A stretch of DNA of 64,000 bases, from positions 538,678,971 to 538,742,970 of the forward strand of contig CM062297.1 of the NCBI GenBank assembly GCA_031216915.1, given 5' to 3'. Made by a program: the position numbers and the translations under genes. The stretch is from Pictodentalium vernedei. Taxonomy: Eukaryota > Mollusca > Scaphopoda > Dentaliida > Dentaliidae. This document shows, one piece after another, positions 10,393 to 21,437 of this stretch (positions are counted from its first letter, which is position 1; each line of letters opens with the position of its first letter). Below the pieces are notes generated by a model. The model made no database searches, had not been told where the DNA came from, and saw only the letters and a program-made list of their open reading frames with translations.

Positions 10393-11710
10393 CGTGTACT
10401 TAATAATAACAACATGTGCATGTGTGACACCATAGATTGTGGCGAACGTTTTCGTAGCAGCCATCCCACACTTTCAGCGTTTGTACCTGAAGCTCGCCCG
10501 AACCCGGTCATATTATTAGAAAGTCCCGAAACCAAGCATGGGCCTCGAGGAAGCCGCCCCTCTTTCTCAACCCACACCCCGAACATGCTCATATGCTCTG
10601 CTGACATTCAACATGATAGAATTGGAAATTGGTGTCGCTCTCTATGTGAAAAGATGCGGTAACTATTTGTGAAGAATGAGTGAAAAATTTATGGAAATCG
10701 GCCAAGAATTGGCCGAGATATAGCGTTTTAATGAGTGGAGGTAATTGTTTGAATTTGGTCCTGTTCTAGCCGGTGCGACCTGACGCTGGGTATATGTCTG
10801 GGGTTGTGGCACTGCTCCCCCTCTGGGGTAGTTCCGCTTGAAATCGTGGATTCTCAGTTTCTGGTGGAGAGACACTGGTGACTGAAAGATGCATTGTGTA
10901 CACTGGCGCCAAATGGACCTCGCCAAGCTGGTAACAGTTAGATATTTATCAGAAATGAAAAGTGGACAGTAATCGCGCATGGGTTAATGGCGAATAGGCG
11001 GTAATCTGGCTAATTTGACATTAAAATTGAACAGACAGCAGTGTCGCTCATACGCCCACTACGTCCAGACCACTGGAGGCAGCTACACGAAATTTTCAGA
11101 AGTTGTTCTACTCTTCCTGCCCGACAGGTTAGTATATTTGTCGAGTGGCGTGACCGCGTGGGAACAATGTGGATCGCGTGGAAACCGAGGGGACGATTCG
11201 TCCCTTCTCTATTCCCAATGCAACGACGTTTCCATTCACTATTTACCTGTCACCCGTCGAGTTTGGCATTATTTCTGTCTATTTGATGAACTGTTCAGCT
11301 TTCAATATTCACACATTCACGTGGGACTGAAAGTTTGGAGTTAAACTGCTTATTTCAGAGCGTACCGGCAGAAACTGACAACTCGACCCGGTGGCGAAAA
11401 AGACGTCGTCTGGCTAATTTGACATTCAAACTGAACAGATACGATGTCAGATACACGCCAATTATGTCCCGACCATACAAGGCAGCAACTTCAAATTCTC
11501 AGAATGTTTTCTCCTGTCCCTGCCCGACAGTTTAGTATCTTTGTCAAGTGCCAAGACCGCGTGGAAACACCGTGGATCAGGTGGAAACCGAGGGGACGAT
11601 TCGTCCCTACTTTCTTCCCAATTCAACGACTTTTCTATTCATTATTTACCTGTCACCGGCTGAGTTTGGCATTATATCTCTCTATTTGATGAACTTTTCA
11701 ACCTTAACTA
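10393..11710. repeat. Module D-I, copy 3
   Basis: A near-duplicate of copy 2 with isolated substitutions, such as CACGATGTCAGA-type changes around 11442-11450. Confidence 0.92.
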
Positions 11711-11953
11711 TTTGCGGCTTTGTGTTTCTCCACCGAAAGGCCACTGCACGGTTACCAGTATATTCAGGGACTGATTTTGCGAAAATAACAATTATTCCGA
11801 CTGTACCCACATGGGAACTCCTAAATCTCTAAGGGTTAAATTTTTTAATAATAACGTATAAAACAGAATTGTCGTGCTACGCTTGCTGTATGCAGGCATA
11901 GAAAACGTTCAGCGCTCAATGAATTAGGAATGGAGTAAATTGTCACTTAAACC
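11711..11953. repeat. Module E, truncated copy 2
   Basis: The first 243 bp of E, ending at CACTTAAACCA. The next bases are module H (GAAACCATGTGCACGGGG in intact H copies). AAACCA is common to both parents, so the breakpoint carries about 6 bp of microhomology. Confidence 0.88.
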
Positions 11954-12510
11954 ATGTGCACGGGGTTAAGTTAGAGTTAGAAATCAACAGCATCATAGCA
12001 ATACTGCTTAGGAAATAGTGTCACCACACATTTATCTATTCAGTTGCAATTAAAAAATCAGTAACAAAAGGGTTAACGGAGGGTTCTCTTTCACACTGGC
12101 ATGACTGTTGTATGGTTAATGTTGAAGTCAGGGCAGGTGGGCATTTCTTACAACTCTTCCAACTCTACTCTTTCACACAGAAATGACTCGTGAATGGTTA
12201 AAATCGAATTCAGGGCGTGCTTGCTGTCTAGCAGGTAGGTTGGCATACACACTGGCAGACCGTATTTGATATTATTCCAGCCACATTTGCTGGAAATCCA
12301 TATCTAATTCTCTGTAACCACGCATGCAGGGTTAAGTTAGAAATCAACAGCATTATAGCAATATTGGTTTGTTGGAATAAAAACCAGTAAAAGAGGGTTA
12401 ATGAGTGTTTTGAAAAGTGCATTTTTTCTCTATTAAATAAGAAAAACAGCATCTGGAGAATGCTGGTCAGTTAAAATCATCTTACACAAATAAACACCTG
12501 TTGTCTATCA
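11954..12510. repeat. Module H, copy 2
   Basis: Matches about 30818-31376 and 40121-40676, sharing the odd GTTAGAGTTAGAAATC doubling. It also carries GGTTGGCATACACACTGGCAG and ATTTGCTGG variants specific to this H subtype. Confidence 0.88.
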
Positions 12511-13617
12511 ATCATATTTGACACTTACTGATAACAACGCTTGAGAAATATTATACCAGCAAAGTGAACAACTTTTAAAACGAATTTGTGGGTACTCCAA
12601 TTCAAGGCCCGAAAACTGGGTGAAGAGTAAAACTTTGAATAAAACATATAACAGCAATATTGTTCTAGGATGTACGCCCTATCTTCTCATGAAAAAAACT
12701 TTGAGAAAATATGTCTCGAGTGTTGAGAAATCGCATGTGAAAGTTGGCGAAAACAGGAATTATTCCGACAGTACCCTTATGGGAGCTCCCAAATCTGCCA
12801 AGGGTTAAACTTTTTATAATAACATATAGAACAAAAGTTATTGTACTTTGACAGCTGCATGCAGCCATAGAAAACATTCAGCACTCAATCAATTAGCTAT
12901 GGAGTAAATTGACACTTAAAGTTACCAAATTCTAAAAAATTGAAGTTTTCTTGGACGGTACCTACTTTTAGGCAACCAGAATGGGCATAGGGTTGAACTT
13001 TACAACCAAACCTACAACAGAAAATATGATTGGTAGGCAATTGTGAATGTGGACATGTAAATTATTTTTCAATATTCCATTCCAAAGTGGAAGAAAACTG
13101 AACTCAAAATGAGCGAATTTTAGGTAGACTTTTAGGGTACTCTGATTCAAGGCCCGAAAACTGGGTGAAAGCTAAAACTATGAATAAAACATATAACAGC
13201 AAAATTGTTCTTGGATGAATGCCCGATCTTCTCACTGGACGTGATTTGAGAAAATGTGATTGCAGTGCTGAGAAATCGCAAGTGAATGTTGGCATTTTTC
13301 GCCAAAAATGCATTTTCGGGTGACGTTTGTGGCAAAACAGGGTCAACGTGGGTAATACTGCCTATGCAGACAGATGCAGGTGCACATGCTTCAAACACTA
13401 GGAACGTTTCGGCCCAATCGCCCAGAGCATTTTTGAGAATTGGGGCAAAACGTGACATTTTGGCTACATTTTGTACGATTTTGGCAGAAAACGAAAAACT
13501 TCAGAAATGCCATGACCCAGGTGAGAAACTTCGCATAATGCTTTATTGATGTGCCGAATTTCAACAAAATCGTACAGACCGTTTTCGCGTAATCCGCGAG
13601 ACAAGATTCGGTGAAAT
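12511..13617. repeat. Module A, copy 3 (full length)
   Basis: Half-units begin at 12606 and 13151 (545-bp period). Two perfect 12-bp palindromes are present: TGGGAGCTCCCA at 12780-12791 and GCTGCATGCAGC near 12854. It is colinear with 31377-32380 at an offset of 18,866 bp. Unlike that copy, its 3' end has CGCATAATGCTTTATTG. Confidence 0.92.
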
Positions 13618-13676
13618 AAAAAAAAAAAAAATAAAAAAAAAAAATAAAAAAAAAATAAAAAAAAAAAAAAAGAAAA
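13618..13676. repeat. Poly-A tract at A/C boundary 3
   Basis: 59 bases, A with four interruptions (T at 13632, 13645 and 13656; G at 13672), followed by TTAGCAATAACAATAG. Confidence 0.97.
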
Positions 13677-13692
13677 TTAGCAATAACAATAG

Positions 13693-13762
13693 ATCCACCT
13701 ATTAGAAATAGGTGAATCTAACTAGATTTTTCGATTTCAAGAAATCGAGAGATTCACCTATT
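13693..13762. other. Three-arm inverted-repeat element, boundary 3
   Basis: Arm 1 is 13693-13703, arm 2 is 13707-13719 and arm 3 is 13750-13762, with the same loop and spacer lengths as boundaries 1 and 2. Confidence 0.9.
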
Positions 13763-13950
13763 GCGCTTGTTTTTTAGGCAGCGGTGGAACAAGATTGCAT
13801 GAAGTGCTGGTAGGTTTTTAGGCTATATTAAGTGCATTGCCGACAGAAAACTCCCTATAGTGTCTAACAATTCTTTCGGCAATACTCTTTCACATTGGCG
13901 TGAATGCTGTATGGTTAATCTCCAAGTTAGGGCTAAATAGCAAACCTGTT
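13722..13950. repeat. Module C, single unit
   Basis: It has the CTATTGCGCTT variant. Its 3' end lacks 12 bp relative to other C/D-I joints (CCTGTTGTGTAC instead of CCTGTTGAACAGATCGCGTGTAC-type sequence), a deletion flanked by TGT. Confidence 0.9.
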
Positions 13951-15267
13951 GTGTACTTAATAATAACAACATGTGCATGTGTGACACCATAGATTGTGGC
14001 GAACGTTTTCGTAGCAGCCATCCCAAACTTTCAGCGTTTGTACCTGAAGCTCGCCCGAACTCGGTCATATTATTAGAAAGTCCCGAAACCAAGCATGGGC
14101 CTCGAGGCAACCGCCCCTCTCTCTCAACCCACACCCCGAACATGCACATACCCTCTCCTGACATTCAACATGATAGAATGGGAAATTGGTGTCGCTCTCT
14201 GTGTGAAAAGATGCGGTAACTATTTGTGAAGAATGAGTGAAAAATTTATGGAAATCGGCCAAGAATTGGCCGAGATATAGCGTTTTAATGAGTGGAGGTA
14301 ATTATTTGAATTTGGTCCTGTTCTAGCCGGTGCGACCTGACGCTGGGTATATGTCTGGGGTTGTGGCACTGCTCCCCCTCTGGGGTAGTTCCGCTTGAAA
14401 TCGTGGATTCTCAGTTTCTGGTGGAGAGACGGTGGTGACTGAAAGATGCATTGTGTACACTGGCGCCAAATGGACCTCGCCAAACTGGTAACAGTTAGAT
14501 ATTTGTCAGAAATGAAAAGTGGACAGTAATCGCGCATGGGTTAATGGCGAATAGGCGGTAATCTGGCTAATTTGACATTAAAATTGAACAGACAGCAGTG
14601 TCGCTCATACGCCCACTACGTCCAGACCACTGGAGGCAGCTACACGAAATTTTCAGAAGTTGTTCTACTCTTCCTGCCCGACAGGTTAGTATATTTGTCG
14701 AGTGGCGTGACCGCGTGGGAACAATGTGGATCGCGTGGAAACCGAAGGGACGATTCGTCCCTCCTCTGTTCCCAATGCAACGACGTTTCCATTCACTATT
14801 CACCTGTCACCCGTCGAGTTTGGCATTATTTCTGTCTATTTGACGAACTGTTCAGCTTTCAATATTCACACGTTCACGTGGGACTGAAAGTTTGGAGTTA
14901 AACTGCTTATTTCAGAGCGTACCGGCAGAAACTGACAACTCGACCCGGTGGCGAAAAAGCCGTCGTCTGGCTAATTTGACATTCAAACTGAACAGATACA
15001 ATGTCGGATACACGCCAATTATGTCCCGACCATACAAGGCAGCAACTTCAAATTCTCAGAATGTTTTCTCCTGTCCCTGCCCGACAGTTTAGTATCTTTG
15101 TCAAGTGCCAAGACCGCGCGGAAACACCGTGGATCAGGTGGAAACCGAGGGGACGATTCGTCCCTACTTTCTTCTCAATTCAACGACTTTCCTATTCATT
15201 ATTTACCTGTCACCGGCTGAGTTTGGCATTATATCTGTCTATTTGATGAACTTTTCAACCTTAACTA
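13951..15267. repeat. Module D-I, copy 4
   Basis: Both half-units are present. Substitutions within the palindrome neighbourhood (CCGAAGGGACGATTCGTCCC near 14741) keep the 15-bp palindrome itself intact. Confidence 0.92.
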
Positions 15268-15796
15268 TTTGCGGCCTCGTGTTTCTCCACCGACAGGCCA
15301 CTGCACGGTTACCAGTATATTCAGGGACTGATTTTGCGAAAATAACAATTATTCCGACTGTACCCACATGGGAACTCCTAAATCTCTAAGGGTTAAATTT
15401 TTTAATAATAACGTATAAAACAGAATTGTCGTGCTACGCTTGCTGTATGCAGGCATAGAAAACGTTCAGCGCTCAATGAATTAGGAATGGAGTAAATTGT
15501 CACTTAAACCAGCGAAATTCTGAAAAAAATGAGAGTTTTTTTCGACGGCACCTACCTTTATGCATCCGAGACAGGGACTGCGTTAAACTTTACAGCAACC
15601 TTATAACAGAAAATATTCTTGGAATTGAACTGTGAATCCGAATTTCGAAAGCATTTTCGGATATTCTATTCCAAACTATCACTGCACGCTTGTCAATATT
15701 CAGTGATTTTATGAAAATATCCATTATTCCGACCGTACCCATATGGGCGGTCTCGAATCTGCTTAAGGGTTAAACTTTTAATAATGACATATAAAA
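15268..15796. repeat. Module E, truncated copy 3
   Basis: The first 529 bp of E, stopping after CATATAAAACAA. H follows with CAACTCTTCCGAATG. The shared AACAA/CAAC letters leave the exact breakpoint ambiguous by several bases. Confidence 0.88.
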
Positions 15797-16302
15797 CAAC
15801 AACTCTTCCGAATGTACTCTTTCACACAGGCATGACAGGTGAATGGTTAAAATCGAAGTCAGGACGGGCTTGCTGGCAGGCAGGTAGGTAGACTGACAGA
15901 CTGCATTTCATAATATTCCAGCCATAATTGCTGAAAATCCATCTACTTCTCTCAAACCACGTGCAAAGGGTTAAATTAGAAATCAACAGCAACATAGCAA
16001 TACTGTTTAGGAAATCGTGTCACCAACCATTTATCTATTCTGTTGCAATTAAAAAAACATTAACAAAACGGTTAACAGACTGTTCTCTTTCACACTGGCA
16101 TGACTGTTGTATGGTTAATTTCGAAGTCAGGGCAGACAGGCATTTCTGACAACTCTTCCGACTCTGCCCTTTCACACAGGCATGACTGGTGAATGGTTCA
16201 CATCAGGTGCGCAGTCAGGCTCAGGCAGGCGCGCAGGCAGGAAGGCAGGCGCGCAGGCTTTCTAATACCTCTTCCGACTGTACTATTTCACACAGGCGTG
16301 AG
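15797..16302. repeat. Module H, copy 3, with a short CAGG array
   Basis: Two to three core units. A small GCAGG-rich array occupies about 16204-16258. The block ends inside a core (CACACAGGCGTGAG), where a fragment of module A is joined. Confidence 0.85.
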
Positions 16303-16514
16303 GCTTTGTGGCAAAATAACGTCAACGTGGGTAATACTGCCTATGCAGACAGATGCAGGTGGACATGCTTCAAATACTAGGAACGTTTCAGCCCAATCGC
16401 CCAGAGCAAGTTTGGGAATTAGGGCAAAACGTGACATTTTTACTACATTTTTCACGGCTTTGGCAGAAAACGAAAAACTTCAGAAATGCCATGACTCAGG
16501 TGAGAAACTTCGAA
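16303..16514. repeat. Module A fragment
   Basis: About 210 bp from the second half of A: TTTGTGGCAAAATAACGTC through GGCAGAAAACGAAAAACTTC to GAGAAACTTCGAATGA. Both ends are cut off abruptly against other modules. Confidence 0.88.
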
Positions 16515-16644
16515 TGATTGCATAAAGAGCTAAAAATTCTTTCGGCAATACTCTTTCACATTGGCGTGAATGCTGTATGGTTAATGTCCAAGTTAGGGCT
16601 AAATAGCAAACCTGTTGAACAGATCGTACCCGTCCAACCCCCCA
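16515..16644. repeat. Module C fragment with internal deletion
   Basis: It begins GATTGCATAAAGAGCT and jumps to AATTCTTTCGGCAATAC, skipping about 65 bp that lies between those motifs in intact C units. It ends in the GTACCCGTCCAACCCCCC linker and a CAGG array. Confidence 0.86.
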
Positions 16645-16740
16645 CATGCAGGCAGGCAGGCAGGCACAGGCAGTCGGGCAGGCAGGCAGGCAGGCGGACA
16701 GGCAGGCGCAGGCAGGCGTGCAGGACGGCTGGCGCGCAGG
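16645..16740. repeat. Module G, short CAGG block 2
   Basis: A CAGG array interrupted by CACAGGCAGTCGGG and GCGGACAGG. The same C-linker-CAGG joint occurs at about 32738, so the joint is older than these copies. Confidence 0.9.
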
Positions 16741-17853
16741 CATTTCTAACAACTCTTCCAACTGTCCTCTTTATCACAGGCATGACTGTTGAAGGGTTAA
16801 AATCGAATTCAGGATAGGCTTGATGTTAGGCAGGTAGATAGGCAGACAGACATGCAGACTGCAGGCTGGCAGGCAGGCAGGCAGGCAGGCATTTCTAACA
16901 ACTCTCCCGAATGTACTCTTTCATAGAGGCATGACAGGTGAATGGTTAAAATCGAAGTCAGGACTGGTTGTCTGTCCGGCAGGTAGGTAGACTGACAGGT
17001 GGCATTTCATAATATTCCAGCCATAATTGCTGAAAATCCATATCTACTTCTCTGTAATAGCGCATGCAGGGTTAAGTAAGAAATCAACAGCATTATAGCA
17101 ATATTGCGTTGCACACATTTATGAATTCTGGTACACTAAAAAAACCATAAGATAGGGTTAATGGATATTTTTACAGACAGTACTCTCTAAGAAATAGAAA
17201 AAACAGCATCTGGAGAATGCTGGTCAGCTACAAATGATATTATACACATCAATCACAGTTTGACAGTAACTGATAAATCCATGTCTACTTCTCTGAAACC
17301 ACGTGCATAGGGTTAAGTTAGAAATCAACAGCATCACAGCAATACTGCTTAGGAAATAGTGTCACCACACATTTATCTATTCTGTTGCAATTAAAAAATC
17401 AGTAACAAAAGGGTTAAAAGACTGTTCTCTTTCACACTGCCATGACTGTTGTATGGTTAATGTCGAAGTCAGGGCAGGCAGGCAATTCTGACAACTCTTC
17501 CGACTCTACCCTTTCACAAAGACATAACTGGTGAATGGTTAAAATCGAAGTCAGGGCATGCTTGCTGTTAGGCAGGTAGGTAGGCATACACACTGATAGA
17601 CTGTATTTTTATATTATTCCAGCCATAATTGCTGGAAATCCATATCTACTTCTCTGTAATAGCGCATGCAGGGTTAAGTTAGAAATCAACAGCATTATAG
17701 CAATATTGCGTTGCACACATTTATGAATTCTGGTACACTAAAAAAACCATAAGATAGGGTTAATGGATATTTTTACAGACAGTACTCTCTACGAAATAGA
17801 AAAAACAGCATCTGGAGAATGCTGGCCAGCTACAAATGATATTATACACATCA
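16741..17853. repeat. Module H, copy 4 (expanded)
   Basis: Longer than most H blocks because a 602-bp period is duplicated: 17041-17277 recurs at 17643-17879 with three mismatches by eye. The new joint is near 17275-17284 (CTGATAAATCCATGTC). A CAGG patch lies at about 16860-16890. Confidence 0.88.
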
Positions 17854-17879
17854 ATCACAGTTTGACAGTAACTGATAAC
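17041..17879. repeat. Local tandem duplication, 602-bp period
   Basis: The 237-bp stretch 17041-17277, covering the end of H and the first bases of A, is repeated at 17643-17879. The only differences seen are TAAG/TTAG, CTAAGAAA/CTACGAAA and GGTCAGC/GGCCAGC. The related sequence near 33440-33665 has a single copy. Confidence 0.88.
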
Positions 17880-18966
17880 ATGCTTGACCAAAATTAACTG
17901 GCATCAGCATAGTGAACAACTTTTATAAAGAATTTGAGGGTAGTCCAACTCAAGGCCCGAAAACTGTATGAAGAGTAAAACTTTGAATAAAACATATAAC
18001 AGCAAAATTGTTCTAGGATGTACACTCTATCTTCTCATGTGAAAAAACTTTGAGAAAATATGACTCCAGTGCTGAGAAACAGAACGTGGAAGTTGGCGAA
18101 AACAACAATTATTCCGACAGTACCCTTATGGGAACTCCCAAATCTCGAAAGGGTTAAACTTTTAATAATAACATCTAAAACAAAATTTATCACACTTTGA
18201 TTGTTGCATGCAGCCATAGAAAACATTCAGCGCACTATCAATTAGAAATGGAGTAAATTGGCACTTAAACTTACCAAATTCTAAAAAAAATTGAGTTTTC
18301 TTGGACGGTACCTACTTTTAGGCAACCAGAATGGGCATAGGGTTAAACATTACAACCAAACTTACAACAGCAAATATGCTCGGTACGCAATTATGAATAC
18401 GGACATGTGAATCATCTTTCGATATTCCATTCCAAAATGGAAGGAAACTGAACTCAAAATGAGCGAATTTTAGGTAGACTTTTGGGTACTCTGATTCAAG
18501 GCCCGAAAACTGGGCGAAGGCTAAAACTTTAAATAATACATATAACAGCAAAATTGGTCTCGGATAAATGCCCAATCTTTTAATTGGACCTGATTTGAGA
18601 AAATGTGGTTGCAGTGCTGAGAAATCGCATGTGAATGTTGGCAATTTTCGACAAAAATGCATTTTTGGGTGAAGTTTGTGGCAAAACAGCGTCAACGTGG
18701 GTAATACTGCCTATGCAGACAGATGCAGGTAGATAGGCTTCAAATACTAGGAACGTGTCAGCTCAACCGCCCAGAGCATTTTGGGGAATTAGGGCAAAAT
18801 GTGACATTTTGACTACATTTTTCACGGCTTTGGCAGAAAACGAAAAACTTTAGAAATACCATGACCCAGGTGAGAAACTTCGAATGAAGCTCTATAGATA
18901 TGCCGAATTTCAGCAAAATCGTACATGTCGTTTTCGCGAAATCCATCAGACAAGAATCATTGAAAT
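17854..18966. repeat. Module A, copy 4
   Basis: Its 5' half resembles copy 8 (GACTGTATGAAGAGTAAAAC, TTTGATTGTTGCATGC), while its end (TGAAGCTCTATAGATATGCC) matches copy 2. The GCTGCATGCAGC palindrome is disrupted to GTTGCATGCAGC. Confidence 0.9.
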
Positions 18967-19019
18967 AAAAAAAAAATAAAAAAAAAAAAAAAAAAAATAA
19001 AAAAAAAAAAAAGAAAAAA
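18967..19019. repeat. Poly-A tract at A/C boundary 4
   Basis: 53 bases, A apart from two T and one G, followed by TGCAATAACAATAG as at boundary 2. Confidence 0.97.
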
Positions 19020-19033
19020 TGCAATAACAATAG

Positions 19034-19103
19034 ATCCACCTATTAGAAATAGGTGAATCTAACTAGATTTTTCGATTTCAAGAAATCGAGAGATTCACCT
19101 ATT
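19034..19103. other. Three-arm inverted-repeat element, boundary 4
   Basis: Arm 1 is 19034-19044, arm 2 is 19048-19060 and arm 3 is 19091-19103. Confidence 0.9.
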
Positions 19104-19570
19104 CCGCTTGTTTTTTTAGGCAGGCAGCGGCGAATTAAGATTGCATATAGAGCTGGTAGGTTTTTAGGCTATATTAAGTGCATGGCCGATAGAAAACCCG
19201 CTACAGTGTCTAACAATTCTTTCGGCAATACTCTTTCACATTGGCCTGAATGCTGTATGGTTAATGTTCAAGTTAGGGCTAAAGAGCAAAGCTGTTGAAC
19301 ACATCATACCCGTACAACCCCCTCCTTCTAGATTTTTCGATTTCAAGAAATCGAGAGATTCACCTATTGCGCTTGTTTTTTTAGGCAGGCAGCGGCGAAA
19401 TAAGATTGCATATAGAGCTGGTAGGTTTTTAGGCTATATTAAGTGCATGGCCGATAGAAAACCCCCTACAGTGTCTAACAATTCTTTCGGCAATACTCTT
19501 TCACATTGGCCTGAATGCTGTATGGTTAATGTCCAAGTTAGGGCTAAATAGCAAAGCTGTTGAACAGATC
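19063..19570. repeat. Module C, two tandem units
   Basis: Units start at 19063 and 19328 (265 bp). The first has GGGCTAAAGAGC where most have GGGCTAAATAGC, the same marker found at 52441 and 52981, linking these arrays. Confidence 0.93.
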
Positions 19571-20513
19571 GCGTATACTAAATAATAACAACACGTGCGT
19601 ATGTGGCATCATATATTGTGGCAAATGTTTTCGTAGCAGTGATTCCAAATTTTCAGCGTTTGTTCTTGAAGCTCGCCCGTACTCGGCCATATTATTAGAA
19701 TGTCCCGAAACCAAGCATGGGCCTCGAGGCAGCCACCCCTCTCCCTCAACCCACCCCAGAACATGAACGTACGCTCTCCTGACATTCAACATGATAGAAT
19801 GGGAAGCTGGTGGTGCTCGTTGTGTCAAAAGATGCGGTAACTATTTGTGAAGATGTGTGAAAAAATTATGGAAATCGGCCAAGAATTGGTTGAGATATAG
19901 CGTTTTGATGAGTGGAGGTAATTGTTTCAATTTGGTCCTTTCCTAGCACGTGCGATCTGGCGGTGGGTGTACGTCTGGGGTTGTGGCAGTGTTCTCCCTC
20001 TGGGGTAGTTCCGCTTGAAACCGTGGATTCTCAGTTTCTGGTGGAGAGACGCTGGTGACTGAAAGATGAATTGTTTACACTGGCGTCAAATGGACCTCGC
20101 CACGCTGGTAACAGTTAGATATTTGTCAGAAATGAAAAGTGGACAGTAATCGCGCATGGGTTAATGGCGAAAAGGCGGTAATTTGGCTAATTTGACATAA
20201 AAATTGAGCAGACAGCAGTGTCGCTCCTACGTCCACTGTGTCCAGACCACCGAAGGCAGCCACACGAAATGTTCAGATGTTGTTCTACTTTCCCTGCTTG
20301 ACAGGTTAATATCTTTATCGAGTGGCGTAAGTGCCTGAGGACAACGTGAATCGTATGGAAACCGAGCGGACGATTCTTCCCTTCTCTATTCCCAATGCAA
20401 CGACGTTTCCATTCACTATTTACCTGTCACCCGTCGAGTTTGGCATTATTTCTGTCTATTTGATGAACGGTTCAGCTTTCAATATTCACACATTTACATG
20501 GGACTGAAAGTTT
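19571..20513. repeat. Module D-II, copy 2 (full length)
   Basis: Starts GTATACTAAATAATAACAAC. It is colinear with 53277-54221 at about 33.7 kb distance. One D half-unit only; after GGACTGAAAGTTT it continues into F, where D-I continues into its second half-unit. Confidence 0.92.
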
Positions 20514-21437
20514 GTATGGTTAATGCCGAATTCAAGGCAGGCAGTGGGTCGAGTGGGCGGACGTTAGGGCGTGCATGCAAGTAGACAGGCAGTCCTGTCT
20601 AACAACTCTTCCGACCGTACTCTTTTACTCTGGCATGACTGGTGTATGGTTAAAATCGAAGTAAGGGTGGGCTTGCTCTCAGGCAGTTTGGTTGGCAGAA
20701 AAGCAGAAGGCATTCCGTATTCCATTCATAATTGCTGGAAATCCATATCTACTTCTCATAATTGCTGGAAATCCATATCTACTTCTCATAATTGCTGGAA
20801 ATCCATATCTACTTCTTTGAAACCACGCTTGCAGGGTTAAGTTAGAAATCAACAATGCCAGCTCAAATTTACGAATTCAGTTTCAATAAAAATCAGTAAA
20901 TGAAGGTTAAAGAATATTTTGAAAATTATAGTTTTTCACACAGTACTCTCAAAGCTTTGGATATGAACGGGCTTCAAAGAATATTTTGAACATGACAGTT
21001 TTTTCACGCAGTACCCTCAAATAGCTTTGATTACGAAAGGGTTACACAAGTCACAGTGATATTCAAATCATTTGTATAAGTGATAAAATGAAAACAGTTG
21101 TCTGGAGAATGAATACTGGTCAGCTATAAAGGACAGCATAAATAAATAAAGCATCTCAGTTTTCAAAGTTCATCAATCACAGCTTGACAGAGTTTCCAGT
21201 GCATAGAAAACATTCAGCGCTGAATCAATTACGATATGGAGTAAATTGTCACTTGAACTGAAAATGTTTTTTTTTGGATGGGACCTATCTTTATGATACT
21301 AGAATGGGCATAGGGTTAAACTTTACAACAAATCTTACAACAGAAAATATGCTCAGTAGGCAATTGTGAATACGCACATGCAAATCATTTTCGATATTCC
21401 GTTCCAAAGAGGAAGACAAGTGAATGCGCGCAATCAG
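20514..21437. repeat. Module F, copy 2 (three 30-bp repeats)
   Basis: The CATAATTGCTGGAAATCCAT 30-mer occurs three times exactly (20727, 20757, 20787), while every other F copy has two. The 69-bp tandem pair is present, with a 4-bp loss (CTCAAAGCTTTGG near 20948). Confidence 0.9.
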
